A stretch of DNA of 64,000 bases, from positions 2,418,001-2,482,000 of the forward strand of contig JBANAY010000004.1 of assembly GCA_037952775.1 (NCBI GenBank). Direction: 5' to 3'. A program made the position numbers and the translations under genes. The notes under the pieces were generated by a model that was given only the letters and a program-made list of their open reading frames with translations, did no database searches and had not been told where the DNA came from. Of this stretch, positions 26,383-38,833 are shown piece by piece. Positions within the stretch are counted from its first letter, which is position 1. Each line of letters begins with the position of its first letter. The DNA is from Clonostachys chloroleuca (Eukaryota; Ascomycota; Sordariomycetes; Hypocreales; Bionectriaceae).

Positions 26383-26900
26383 TTTGGCGGTGTTGTGTGA
26401 AGTTTGATACGTTGGTTCTTGTGGAAGTCTTGACTTCTAGATCTGCGAGCACGAACTAAATTAGTCGCTGCCTTGTGTGAAGAAGGAATGATGAAGCTCT
26501 TGGTGAAGAGGCATCAAGCTGAAGGAAACATACAATTTCGCAGATCGGATGCTTGAACCGGGTATGCGAGGACAAAGAGCAGAAGAGAAAAAATTTCGAA
26601 AGAGGGTGGTGGGAGGAGCAGTTTTAAAAGGCCTGGTGGGGGAGAAGAGGCAAAGAGGGGTGGGGCCAGAAAGTGCTGCTTGCTCGCGCGGGGCAACGAT
26701 CTCAGGCAGCCCTCGCGTTACCGCCGCACAATAAAAGGGAAGCCCTAACACCATCAAGTTTTTTTTTTCAGTCACTCGGCGTGACTGTGGTGCGATGTGA
26801 TTGGCCCGATTGTGGGTCTTTGTATCCAAAGAGTTCCTGTCATCTCACTGCTCCTGCTGTGAGACGCAAAGTAATCGCTCCTGCTCAGCGCTACGAGGAA
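26383..26900 (-). promoter_or_regulatory. tef1 promoter and spliced 5' leader
   Basis: Upstream of the tef1 ATG, reading the minus strand, the leader is pyrimidine-rich and contains a canonical intron at 26443-26533 (91 nt): donor GTATGT, branch GACTAAT, acceptor GCTCGCAG. A leader intron is a common feature of fungal tef1 promoters. A TTTTAAAA element at 26622-26629, about 240 bp upstream of the ATG, could serve as a TATA-like site. The end at 26900 is approximate. Confidence 0.65.
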
Positions 26901-29000
26901 TATTATTTCACCAGGGCAACTGACTCCAAGTAGTATCTGACCGCTATCAACAAGTGCCTGGCTCTTCTACGTAGGAAATTCACAAATGCCTGGTTTGAGG
27001 TCCATCTTGATGCTCGGGTCGCCTGGTTTCCGTGGCAATCTAGGCGTATTATTTTGCGACAAACGTCACTCCTCCGCAGGTGCCAAAAATGAATGACCTG
27101 CAGTTGCAGCCACAAGCAAGCTAGCCGCCCAATATCAGCAGGGAGTACCTCCCGGCTACCTATGCACTACTCATCTTACTCAAAACGCAGCACGTTGCCT
27201 GATAGAGCAGTCATCTTTGGCCGCAGCACTCGTTCCCCGTTGCATGGCCAAAAGGCAAGGGAATAATGTAACCACACCCATTTTACTGGATCCCCGTCAA
27301 TAGAGGGGAGAAAAAACTTCATTATCAAAACGTATTCCACGCCACTTTCCCACTAGCCAGCCGGTACTTGGACTCTGTTAGTAGATACGGGTGGGGACTT
27401 GAGCTTCCATACCCTGTCGCTGCGAGAGAAAAAAAAACTTCAACCCCGTCCAAGACGGCGGCAGGCCTGCAGCCCGAGCCCCTCCTGCCCAACACGCTTA
27501 CACGTCTCAGCCCAACGATCTGATGTTGGTCTGAGACGGCGTGAGTCACGCCCATCGAGATCAGTCAAACCGCTGGCCGCCGATGCCCCAAGAAGCTGGA
27601 GAGCTGTCTCCGAGCGCACGATTTTGATTCAGCTAGTCGCTGCCTCAATGAGGGAGCTTAATGCCTCCAGAATTCGAAACAAACCCAGCCAACTACCCCT
27701 CCCCCTCCCCCTCCCTGCTGGCGCGCAGCGTTACTCAGATACGGCGCAGCAGATAATTATTACCCCTCCAACACTCCATGTCACATTTTTTTGCAGGAAC
27801 GTCATGCCCCACCACGGCCAAGCCCCGTCGCCACCGCTTGGAGGTAATTCCTTAGAACGGGTTGGTTTTCAGTGGACATCGCGGCTTGCGATGGAAAGTC
27901 GCAAGCGGATCCCTCTGCCGCCAGTTGCATGGCAGCCAAACCGCCAAGTCTCTCCCGTCCTCTCCCAATCCTACAGCCTGGTCTAGACGCTGCGAGGGGC
28001 GTGAGCCATCCGGTGAATATGTGCGCTAGCTTGCACATTGTGGGTGCGCTCTTGAAAGCATGTGTGCCCATCCCCCAGAACCCACCGCCTCGACGACGGT
28101 GGGTGTCACCCTCATCTTGGATGCACCTTTGTAGGTAGCAATAAGCTTTCTGAGAACTCCGTGTCCCAAGTGGCAGTGGGGCTGCTACTGAGACGTGTCC
28201 AGAGCGCCCAGATGGCCATCTCCAGCAGCGCGAGGAGGGGTCGTTGCCGGCAGACAGCGCAACTAACAAAGCATCGAGGCCCAGTCTAGAGGGTCATTAT
28301 ACTAGCTGTTATGACTAGATATCTCGAGATGCAAGGTTACGTGCAAATCGTCCGAGCCGTAGCTGCGAGTTGGCGAGCTGAGGACGCTTAGGCTCGTATT
28401 CGAGTTCATCATGGTGTTTGCCTACTTGGATATATCGGCACAGATACAGTGATAACCACAACATTTTGACCCAGGAGAAGGTCCAGTAGGTATGAGCAGC
28501 GGGGTCGATTTCAGACAGGATCCTGCTGGCTGAAACTGATTCCTTCCAGGAATACGTACGCAATTATAAAGCACTTCTTCGGTCGCCTCGGTGGTAGCTA
28601 TCCTAGTACTAGCGGCTAATAGAGCTTGTCGCGTAGCTAAGGTAGAGCTAAATACAGGTAGGTGCTCCATCGGCCATACCGGGCAGGGGAGTTCCAAAAC
28701 TCATCCCGACCAGGCCCGTCAACCTGTATTTCATTTTTCCCATCCTTTCTTCTTCCATCTTCTTCAATTCGATTGTTATTTGCCGACCAAGAACGCGCGC
28801 TTTGCCATCAGATCTTTCTTCCCCGCCGCGTGCCATAGGCACATGCGTTGAGGGCCCCCGATCCGACACACCTATGCGACGAACCTGACGAAACCGCCAC
28901 CTCCTGCCTCCTGCCGCCAACCGCCAGCCGCCGTCAGCTGCCAACAGCCCCGACAGTAACACTTATGCCATTTCCTCATTGCACTTTCCAAACAGAAAAA
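26901..29000. other. Intergenic, no convincing gene
   Basis: About 2.1 kb between the tef1 promoter and the tRNA-like element. It has a C-rich direct repeat of CCCCTC units around 27698-27715 and several short ORFs. The longest (195 codons at 27399-27986, plus strand) is low-complexity and rich in Arg/Pro/Ser, without a domain or splice support. Confidence 0.5.
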
Positions 29001-29107
29001 GGGCCTTTTGGCGTAGTGGTCAAGCCCGTATAGAGTAATAGCAACTCGTTAGACTCCTAAACCGTTGGAGAAAGCCAAGGATCTCGGTGCAAATCCGAGT
29101 GCGGGCG
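29001..29107 (+). tRNA. tRNA-like Pol III gene, degenerate or intron-containing
   Basis: The A-box TGGCGTAGTGG (29009-29019) matches the consensus. A B-box-like GGTGCAAATCC (29087-29097) differs at one conserved T. A T-arm stem CTCGG/CCGAG is perfect, and a run of eight Ts starts at 29108, as in a Pol III terminator. A D-arm-like GGC/GCC pairing also exists, and CTCCTAA in the middle suggests a CCT anticodon (Arg). However, the 3' acceptor strand TGCGGGC does not pair with the expected 5' end GGCCTTT; it pairs with an internal GCCCGTA at 29023-29029. I could not obtain one consistent cloverleaf. It may be an intron-bearing tRNA I cannot fold by hand, a pseudogene, or a chimera of two tRNA pieces. 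Confidence 0.45.
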
Positions 29108-29537
29108 TTTTTTTTATATCTTTTTTTTTCTCCGAGATTCTCGCCTGCCTAATAGCTGGCTACCTGCATATTGCGATTGCCTTGTGATTCCTGTCGAGTC
29201 GCATGAATAACCCCGTTCACCATTCTTTTCCGGTTCCATTCGTAGGTACGGCTGAGAACCAAAGCCATTGGAAGATGATACCGAACCTGCATATCACATC
29301 ACTTTTAAGCATGAATATTTACGGGTGATCTCCAGATGGCAATCTTAACTCAACGATGGTAAGACTACTGATAATACAATGCAATTGTTCCTATGATTTA
29401 CCTACGTCCAAATCCCAGATACTCGCAATTCTATGTTTAGCTGGGGCCAGCTCCCAATAAATACAAATCCATTTCCTACTCGCGATCTACGCGACCAGTA
29501 TGTACATCGCTCTCTAAGTATGATAATGCTACATTCT
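29108..29537. other. Pol III-type T run, then MFS-gene 3' region
   Basis: T tracts at 29108-29130 would end transcription of the tRNA-like element. The rest is AT-rich and probably the 3' UTR of the carrier gene. No gene is seen. Confidence 0.5.
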
Positions 29538-31010
29538 TCAATGGTCCTTGCCAGCAGGCTTGGCTGGTGCAGCGGTTCTGGGTGTTTTCAACCCAACAAG
29601 AACCACCGCGCTCACCACAGCCATGCCGGTAGCTCCAAGCGTATAGGCAAACTCCCTACCAGCCCACCAGTACACGCTGGTGAACAGGATAGGTCCCAGC
29701 CCGCGGCCCAGCTGCCCCCAGCTTCGCAAGATGCCCAGCTTCCCGCCCCGTTCGTCCTCGCTGGCCTCGAAACTGCTCAGGGTGTTGAGTCCCGTCACCA
29801 CTGTGGCGGACGTCACTGCCAAGCAAGTGGCAGCGAGATAGAGGCCACCAACCGTGGAGATTCTGCCGAGAAGTACAAAGGCGGCAAGACACGAAACCAC
29901 GCCTGCGCGGATCGAGGTCAGGGCTGGAAGGCGACGGGTCACGCCTCCCTGCAGGACAGCCGACACCAGGCCAACATACCCGAGGAGTCTTCCGTTCTTC
30001 ATTGAAGAGAATTCGAAGAGCTCGTACGTCATGAACGAAAGAGAGCTTTCCATCCCCGAGAAGAAGAGCAGAAACACGAAGTGGATCGCATTGAGCAAGA
30101 AATGGGAGTTCGTTCGCTCCACCGAGCGAGGCGAGGCTTTCTTCTTGTCTCGGCTGGCCTTGGTGTCCGATCCTGTCAGGGCTGGGAGCGTCTCAGGGAG
30201 CTTGAAGTATAGATAGACCGTCTCGAGCACAATCAGCGCCAAACTGAATCCTGCAGCTGTCGCAAAGGGATTGGCGGCAAAGGTCGAGATGCTGCTGAGC
30301 CAAGCTCCCAAGGCAGGCCCGAATGTAAACGCTATGGAGAAGCAAGCGCCAATAATAGCCATTGTACGACCTCGAGTGGTCTCGTCCGAGATATCCGTCG
30401 CCATGGCGGTGGCCAGCTGTATGTTGCCCTCTGACAGGCCACCAATCACCCGGCTGGCAATAAAGGTTCGGAAGTCGACGGCAGCCACCCACAGAAGGAC
30501 GGAGAGGACATTTCCGCACATGGAGAATAAGAGGGCGCGCCGGCGGCCGTATCGGTCAGAGAAGGAGCCTATGATCGGAGACGCAATGGCTTGGAGAAGT
30601 CTGCGAGGTTTCACAGCCGTCAGTCAGGTGATTTCCAGCAGCATGGCAGAGCAACCATACGAGAATAAGGAACCCATAGCTCCGCCCAGAAGAACAATAT
30701 CATAGCGGGATTCTATCGGCCGGGAAAATGCAGCCTTGTATCGATGGAGCCCGGTGAGTATCCATTGTAGAAGAGTGGCCGATTCGCCGTCGTGGGTAGC
30801 CGGAGCTTCGCGGTCGCGGTAGAATTCCAGGAGCTTCGGGAACAAGGGGAGGATAAAGGTGAATGAGATCTATTGAATATTAGGATCTTTCGTGATTTCA
30901 AGATTTGGGCAGGGGAGGGGAGCAAGTGAGCGTACCAAGTCCAAAAGCAGAGAGACAAAGATGACGCGAAGAACTTGCGTCCGCCTTGCCGGGTCAACTG
31001 CAGCCGCCAT
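29538..31010 (-). CDS. MFS carrier of the MFSD10/tetracycline-transporter-like group (three exons)
   Basis: Exons 30936-31010, 30661-30869 and 29538-30600 are in phase (448 residues). It is a polytopic membrane protein. The first helix is VIFVSLLLDLISFTFILPLFP, interrupted by the first intron. MFS motif A is present as GSFSDRYGRRRALLFS after helix 2, and about 12 hydrophobic segments follow, with a long Lys/Ser-rich cytosolic loop near the middle (TKASRDKKKASPR). The helix-1 and motif-A sequences fit the MFSD10/TetA-like subfamily (organic anion or drug-type transport in the family). Substrate and membrane are unknown. No resistance cluster surrounds it. Confidence 0.85.
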
Positions 31011-31756
31011 ATTCGATGATGGTAAGGGATCAGTCAGGCCGACATCCAGACAAAATCCACCAGGACCTTGTGAAATGTATCGCTTGAAAGTAAGGGGTTA
31101 ACGTAGACCAAAAGAAGAGAGCAGAAGCATGAATGGGCCAAAGCACCCAGGGGAGGTTGAAGACACCTTACCGAACATCAATCAAGGCTGGCTGTGCAGT
31201 GGCTTGTTCGAGCAGTCGGACAGGCATCGCCCGAGCTCCACCAGTCAGCGCACTTCTTTTACCCATCAACACGCAACACGAAGATACCCTGTAACCTGCA
31301 AGGTTCGCGGGGCCTGGAGAGAGAAAATTGCATCGGGGTTTTTTATTGATTTTCAAGTTTTTTTGTGCTTTTCTTCATTTTAAATGTGACAAAGGAAACA
31401 GATTGATGCGCGCCCGCAGACGCTGTGGGGGATGGCCATTATTCATGAAAACGTAAACGTTCCAAAAAGCAGGCACATCAAGGTTGCAACATTCCATCCG
31501 AACATCGTATATCAACGTCGGATCGCTTAACCATCCATGAGTCGTACGGAAAAGGAGTATGATTCTTTTCCGAATACGTGGCTCATTATATCTTCATATC
31601 TCGTGTTCTCAATTCGTTGTCATGGCTGACCGGCAGCGAGGAGCTCAGGTTCTGCTCGATTAACAGTCAGTATAGGTGGCACAACGCAGCAGAACATGAG
31701 CACGAACCTGTGAAGAACTGAGCAACCCATTCTCCATAGTGGAGAAATGCCTCGTG
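31011..31756. other. Intergenic: carrier promoter and 3' end of the next gene
   Basis: About 750 bp with the promoter of the MFS gene and the 3' flank of the four-exon gene on the same strand. A purine/pyrimidine-skewed T run lies near 31345-31380. Nothing else is recognised. Confidence 0.5.
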
Positions 31757-32539
31757 TCAGACCGGCCATGGGCTATGATTGAGTCGTTCCTCCTTCCCCA
31801 TTCCCCTCAACATTCTACCCTTCAACATTCCACATGGAGCAGTAGTCCTCATGTTTGAGGTTCTGGTGCAGCCTACAGAAGTGAGCGAATACTCTTGAAA
31901 AGTAGCACCACAGGGTTGTATCATCAAAGTCTTACCATACATGCAGCAAGGAGATTTGGGGTTTGGTATGCGAGGGAGGAACGAAGATACACAGATATGC
32001 TTGATGCGGGATTCCTCCATTTGGAATCCCGTCATCGTTGTTCTGGAGGTTTGCGTGGTCGAAATGTTGCATTTTCCTATGAATTGAATTAAGGATTTAC
32101 CTTCATTAAGTCTTTGAGGATGGTAAACTAACCTTGATGTTTGCCGCCGTGAGGATATTGGCCATCTCTCACTAGCTTACAAGAAGCATCATCAATCTAT
32201 ACAAGTTAGTTGGTTATCCCAGACCAAGATAAGTGGTCTCCAGAGCAAGCTTACCTGTTTCTTCGAACTGTATCCTGACTTCCTGGACAGGACACCATCT
32301 GCACTCAGGCCAGAGCAAAAGCTGAACCCTGCTACACGTGCCTGCTGTTGCAGATTGCGCCCTCCCAGGTCAAGGACTCTCTCCCGCCTCGATTCTTGCA
32401 AAATTCTTGCTGTCTTTGACCTCAAGATGCTTGAGGTGGGACCTGCCCCAGAGCTCCGGGTCGCCGCAACCGCGATGCCGACGACCCAGACGCCCAGAAA
32501 GAGGCAGATGGCCTGCACCCACTCCGGTGAAGCCATCAT
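31757..32539 (-). CDS. Unrecognised four-exon gene, possible membrane or secreted Cys-containing protein
   Basis: Four segments (32255-32539, 32133-32196, 31936-32076, 31757-31872) are joined by three introns of 58, 56 and 63 nt. The donors are GTAAGC, GTTAGT and GTAAGA, and the acceptors TATAG, CATAG and TGTAG. The first intron has a clear CAACTAAC branch. The frame stays open through all three junctions and gives 201 residues, which supports a real spliced transcript. The N-terminus is hydrophobic (about residues 9-26, ICLFLGVWVVGIAVAA) and could be a signal peptide or anchor. The C-terminal half has a cysteine group including SPCCMYGC. No domain is recognised, and the composition is only moderately protein-like, so a spliced non-coding RNA is the main alternative. 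Confidence 0.4.
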
Positions 32540-35500
32540 ATCCCACTCCGCCTTGGCGGTACCGTAGCACCAGATTTGTTTTTGATAGAGGAGGCTGCCA
32601 CAGAGGCAGCTGCCCTTCGCCTGCGGTCAAACATCAAGAAGAGCTCGGTGACGAGACACGGCCCCCATTTGTACTCTTCTCGAGAGCGAGGTCCCCAGCT
32701 TACACACCGTCTAATGTGCCATGGGCGGCTGCATTCTGGGCCGGCTGCAGGTGGAGAACCCAAGCCAATGGCGGTGAAGTCGTGGCCACACGGAAGGTGA
32801 GTCTTTGACACGTCTGTTGGGCGCCCAACACATGGCCAACTGCGTGGTTGGAAATTCTGCTAGTGCACTGATATGCTTGCACGAAGGGCCGCATCAGGTC
32901 CCGACTTGCCAATATTGGGGTGTGGCATGGTATGTTGAGGGAAGGTTGGGCCAATGGTGCGTGCTGCGGGAGCATGGGTTCTGCATGGTGCCGAGGCGCC
33001 AAATGGGTATTTGGGCATATCTCTACGGAAACGGCAGCCAATCTACGCTTGTTCTGGCGGTGACAAGTTCTCATGATGTGAGAGACATTTAGTGCTACAT
33101 GGCGATGATGTAGCTCTTGCAGTGCTCATGCCTTGAATCTGCGAACGACGGAGAATGCCCGGTACGAGTACGACCGGATCAACAAGGGGGCCAACAAAAT
33201 GTTTTCGTCCTCAGAATGTTTGGCATTCTAGAAAATACAGAAAAAACCTCCAGCGCTGCTAGTAATATTCAAGGGGCTGGAGGGATTTCTCTGGCGCACA
33301 CCGCATCAAAGCTTTCCAGGGCGGAATATGCCACCTCCACTCTTACATGGGATGCAGTATTTCGAAGTTGGCTGTGGCCCTTGATTGATAATAAACAAAC
33401 GCATTGCCCTAATGCCTAATGCCCAATACCGAACCCTATCACCTCATGTTTGCATTGCTGTCGTGCAGTGCACTGGTTGGCTATGGCTGGTCAAGATTGT
33501 GCAGCCCAACTCCTCGTGGCTCCGGTTAGCTACGTGGCCAGGTAGTACCTGTGCGTGAGAGGCCAGAAACCCCAGATCTATTGGCGGAACCACCAGCCTC
33601 CGTGATTGGTACGAGGAGAGAAGCGTTCGGATTTGGCCGGCCGAGGTGTGGGACACAGAGGCTGGATCCTGGAAGGGTTCTGAAGCGAATGGTGAGAGCG
33701 CCACATGGGAGGTGGTGCAACGAGGATCTGCATCGTGGCGCCCGTTCATGGCGAAGGTGGAATAAAGTGGCGAACCGGTTCATGCCAGCCAGGTGGAAAG
33801 CCCCCTTGCTGCATCCCTGGCCAATTACTCAGTTGGGCAGTCGGTGGTGCTCCCGCCCCTTTTGTGGAAAAGGTTGGGAAACCTCGCCTGCTGGGATCAA
33901 GGCTGGGCCTCGCTGTGGGGGTGAGCCAAGACTGTTTGCATCATTCATCTCAGATGTCCTGAGATTGAGATGAGTCGTTTGGGCCGAGGTCCATCGTCAT
34001 CTCAGACAGGCCGATGGATGCGAAACATGCATGCGCGAGGAGTGTTGGATATCCAGATGCCTAGAGACAATGACATGGTGGTGGCTGGAAGAAAGAAAAA
34101 TAATCTTTCGTCAACGATGAAGAGATTCTGTGGTAAAAGGGGAGGGGTAAGAACAGAGTTGAGAAACCCGCTTAGCAAAGCAAGGCGCTGAGATTGCTCT
34201 TCGTGTTTATGGAGACCCAGGACAGTAAGAAGTTAGTGAAACCTCTTTGATACAACTGCCTTCGGAGACAGAATATAGGTCCATGGTATAAAGTGACATG
34301 GCTCTTCCTATAGGTAGAAACTGGGGACCCTGCTCGGTGTGCTGATGGATGTAGTTCGATTGGAGGCCCGCGGGACCAGGCGAGCCTCAACTGCTTTGGG
34401 CCTAAAACAGGGCGCAAAACGTGCATGGAATGGAGGGGCGGAATTTCCTCCAGCTCTCCCCATCAGTTCCCTATTCCCACCAACCACTACATACACATGC
34501 GGTCCTCATCATGCACTCTTATCAAGATGCCCCGCCCCCACCTCGGAGAACTTGGGGACCGGGTAGCAGGTAGGGCATGGCCAAAAAATTAAGCATCGTC
34601 CTTACATATATATATCGCCACCTGCAAGCCGATGAGGCTCAAGCCAGGCCGTCAGCACCACCCCCAGGACTGCTTCTCGACCGACCCTTGGCCTCCCGTC
34701 TGACGTCGCACTCGTCCGGTCCTTCAATCATCACCAACCGAGATGAAGCATACGCCGCCGGGACTGGTCCGCGTAGCTGGGATGAGAAATGTCAGGGCTT
34801 GCTGAGTGCACATCACATGAGCACCTCTCATGGTGGCACCCAACACTTGAACCTGGCTGGTAGGTGGGGGCCAGTGATTCAATGGCCTGATCGCTACCAC
34901 ACTGGATCGACAATAATTACAGGTCGTGTGCGTCAGAGGAAGCAAGATCCGGACCTACTAGAGTGACTATCAAAAGATCTCCCTCTGAAATGTGAAACAT
35001 CCAAGTTGGGCGAAGTTCCCTGCCCAAAGCGTCGAGCCCACACTTTTATCCTACGATTGTTTAAGTCAAATGAGCCTCGTCTCATCTACCAGGTCACACG
35101 TATTCGCAAATTTCTCAAAATGTCCAGAAAGCAATGACGTTTTGTGTATTAAGTATGTAAGGTGTGTTGTTCATGTGAATGAAGCTTCTCTAGTGTTCTC
35201 TCGTGGCGTGTCATAATGGATATACTCCTGAGTCCCTTCCCAGTCTAATTTGGTTACCTTTCCATACCGGGGCAAAAATATATGCCGTAACTCCCAAAAC
35301 ACCCAAGAAAAACCGCCCATGGTTCGATCATTGCGTCGAATACCGAAGAAAAAGAGAGACAGAAGGTTGAGTGTCGTTGTGGTTTGCTCATATAATCAAG
35401 TGGCGGCGAACTGTTTGTCAAACTTCGTTAGCACTATTTGGGCTTGGTTATATGATACGGAGCTTCCTACCAGGTTGAATGTTGCCGCCATCTTCATCTG

Positions 35501-38500
35501 AAATGCATTGCTCTCAAAGTGGGAGAGGGAAGCAAGAGGGTAGGGCCTCTATTTAGGTGGGGGCTTGGGCGAGTTGGGCTTGATGATGCCGGTGGTGTCA
35601 TAAGGTCCTCGAGGCATGTTGTGGAAGAGTAGTATATTGAAGGTAAAAGAAGTATAAGTGCTGCTCGATGTTGGTGTGCGTGCGTGTACTTGGCAGCAGA
35701 GTGAACAGTTCCTTATCTGTAGGAAGGTAGACTTGGGTGTCGAGAGGGTATGGATGTGGTTGATCGAAGTGGTAAGGATGGAAGGATCCTACAGGTCTGA
35801 TAGAGGTGTGATAGATGCGAACTTTAAATCTGAGTGCGAGCTCCGGTGACTTTAAATCTTCTGGGGAGAAGAAGAAAAAGAAGGCGGTACCAATTTTTTT
35901 TTTTGCTTCTTCGTCTTTGCTGCCCTGGCTTTGTGCGCGTGTCAAGTGGCTGATCCGGTCTTTGCGGTCAGCGCGCTCATACCCCTGGGCTTTGACTAAC
36001 TAAGGAATCCCTGTGGCCATACCTCACCTTTAAGATCGACAGGGGTGTAACTGGTTGGGATATTGCCAGTAATTAGCTATTTGGACAGACAAGTCCCATG
36101 CCATCGTCCGGGCTTGTTTTTCACATTCATGAGTGACTCTCGGTTACAAAGTACTGTTGTCTGCGGTGTGGGTTTCAGCTGACATTGTTGAGTGAGATGG
36201 AAAAAAGGAAAAAGGGCAAGGGGAAAAAGAAAAAACAGATAACCTTGCGGTAGGGCTTGATGCTGTGCTTCTTAGTGTTCCATATGTACTACAGAGACGG
36301 ATCTGACACGTTTGGATCAGATTGGGAAAAATACACTGAGTACCAAATTTCCCGGCACAAGACTTCAGGATGGAATGACTGAAGGGCTGGTTGGCCAAGA
36401 AAGCGAGCGTGATACCACTGGAGGGACTAAGCGATCGGGGCGTCACACTAGACCACGGTAGACGAGCAAGGGTAGCACGAAGACGGCGAGATTCTAGAAG
36501 AAACATGAAAAAAGAATGGACGAAATGATCACGGTTGGGCTCAATGTTTCGGCAGCAGGCAGGCATAGTTTCTGACGGTGAGGCCTGCTACAGGGCAGGT
36601 GGAGCATCATCAACTAGATGACTCGTCGTCAGCAAGACAACAGGCCGTTTGACTAGAGGTGTCGGTGAGGAAACCAGCCGATACGGACATCCTCAAAATG
36701 ATGAGCTGTCTTGGGGAGACAAAAATAGCACACCTACTCTTGCTCCAGGTACACACCTCCGAATGTACCTGGCGAGAGAAGTACCTTGGGCTGGATATCC
36801 ACCCCCAGAGACGGGTGCATCGTGTGCCGTCGGCGACTCTTCGCTTGTCTCCGGCTTGTCCGCCGCCGCAGAATAGACAAGCAAGGCCCATGACGAGACC
36901 ATGCATGTACATTGCCGCCAGGTCTCGTGGGAGAGCCGTCAAAACGCTAGCATTATGTCAACACGTGTGCAGCGCAGCGCAGGTACCGACAGGGAGGTGA
37001 CAGAAAGGAACCCCTGGATTCACCGTAATTTACCTTCCTTCACCTCTCTGCCTGTCCCGAAACAGCGTCCCCTTCCCCCGGGGCATTTCCCAAGATGCTA
37101 TAGGTAGATCGTAGGGGTAGCCTGGAAACGCGGCCATAGGGCCCAATCGACCCAGTTCCATGTCCGTGGAGCCCGCATTGGCTGGGGCAGACGGGCCAGA
37201 AGAAAAAGAAAGGAAAGGAAAAAACCATTAGTCTCCCGCCTAAGGTGAAGGCGTACCAACGCGACGAATTCTGGCCGGGGGATCCATGGGCTGGCCGAGA
37301 AGGAGTTGGAAGCACTATTCTGTCGGGGAAGGCTCCGGGTAGAGCACCAATTTCATTCTAATGACATGATTGGTGCCGGGGAAGGCAGACACACACCGAA
37401 TTACTAGCAAGTCCCCCTGGCGAGACTAGAAGCTCGACAAGGCTTCCTCTCCTTTCTCAGAACCAACAACGAGATTCCTTCGCGAGCGCGGAATTGATGA
37501 TGACACCTGTACGTACTCCCCTTGCCCATTCACCCTCGCGGTCTGGCCACTGACTAATTGCTCCGTTGCACATCCATACGTCAAGGGCGACTTTTGAAAT
37601 TGATCGCCAGCCGACCCTATCGCATCATGGCCACTGCTGCTTCCTTCCGAAACACCGCGCAGCATTAACCGCCGCCCACGCGTATTCGTGCCGGCTTCTT
37701 GCATGCCCGTATTCGCTGCGAGTCCGGCCTTGTGTCTGCGTGACAGCCGTCTCCCACTGCGACGGGTATGTAGCACCATCTAAGTACGACCTCACCTTAC
37801 TTCGCTCCTTGTTCTTGGTCTGGACTGACCACTCCGGTGGGGCCGTAACTAGGCCTTTGGTCCGTCAGTTCGGTTCCGTGGACCGGGGAGGGCGGCCCGT
37901 TCCCATCTCAGGTTGGAACAGTGGGTTTTGAGTTGAAGCCGTCCATTGAAACGGCATCTCCCCATGCCCTGCTGCTTGGTCCACGGCAAATTGGACGCTA
38001 CTTTGCCATTGTATCCTCCTATCTCCTAGAGCGGACCCCCATCTGGACGCTTGGAAGGCCAGAAGTTAGCCCCCAGGCTGACCGAACTCGGGTCTAACTG
38101 ACCTTCCCAGCTGTCCCCGTGATATGCAAATAAATTTACATGGGCGCATTCGCATGGCTTGACGGGCACTTCCCCTGTGGGAACCTTCTGCTATTCGCTA
38201 ATCTCCCTCGCCAATCCCTGAAGCTAAGAATTTAGAACGAGGCGCACGTCCTTCTCACATCAAACACGGACGATACTCACCGCTCATGCTGTGTTGGTAC
38301 TCTGTTACAGAAAACCTGAATCGCTCAAGATGAGTGCCGGCAACATGGGTACTTGTGTCGAACGCAGCTAGGTGGCTTCAATTGCAGGGAGTTGTTGAGG
38401 TAGGTGGTGAGGTAGGTGGGCTATGACCCCAAAAATTTCAACTTGCGAAGAATACCTATATTAGATATCATCATCATTTCTTGAGTATTTTCATCCTCTC

Positions 38501-38833
38501 AGTTGGCATGTTCAAACACATCTGCCTATCATCGATACAATCAACCAGCAGTAGACGCGGCACATGGTTGATAGTTAGATAGCATATTTATTCCATGCAA
38601 CCTTCCAAACTTTTTACCATTTTATCAAAGCCTTGCATGGATACCTAGTCAGCTAATGTCCAATTCATACCCTCATCAGTGATGTAGAAATTTGAAATTC
38701 CACCCGCTTAGGTAAGAAGAAGCTACCCTAAACTTGCGACTTCCCCACCTCAAAGGTTCCCCAGAGCCTCAAATTTTTACTCTCTTGCTCTGGCAAAGCA
38801 GAAATCTCCCAAGGAAGAAGACTCATTGCCAGT
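32540..38833. other. Gene-poor interval of 6.3 kb
   Basis: I scanned both strands for domains, biased codon use and chains of in-phase introns and found none convincing. ORFs of 100-156 codons occur on several frames but with low-complexity or random composition. A small direct repeat of a GAGGTAGGTG unit lies at about 38397-38418. The left end must contain the promoter of the four-exon gene and the right end that of yae1. Non-coding transcripts, or genes with many small exons, could be missed. Confidence 0.45.

Noticed and set aside
27399..27986. 195-codon plus-strand ORF
   Set aside because: Arg/Pro/Ser-rich low complexity with a CCCCTC repeat inside; other frames are open as well and there is no splice or domain support.
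32338..32808. 156-codon plus-strand ORF opposite exon 1 of the four-exon gene
   Set aside because: Arg/Pro-rich composition typical of an antisense frame; the minus strand has the coherent intron chain.
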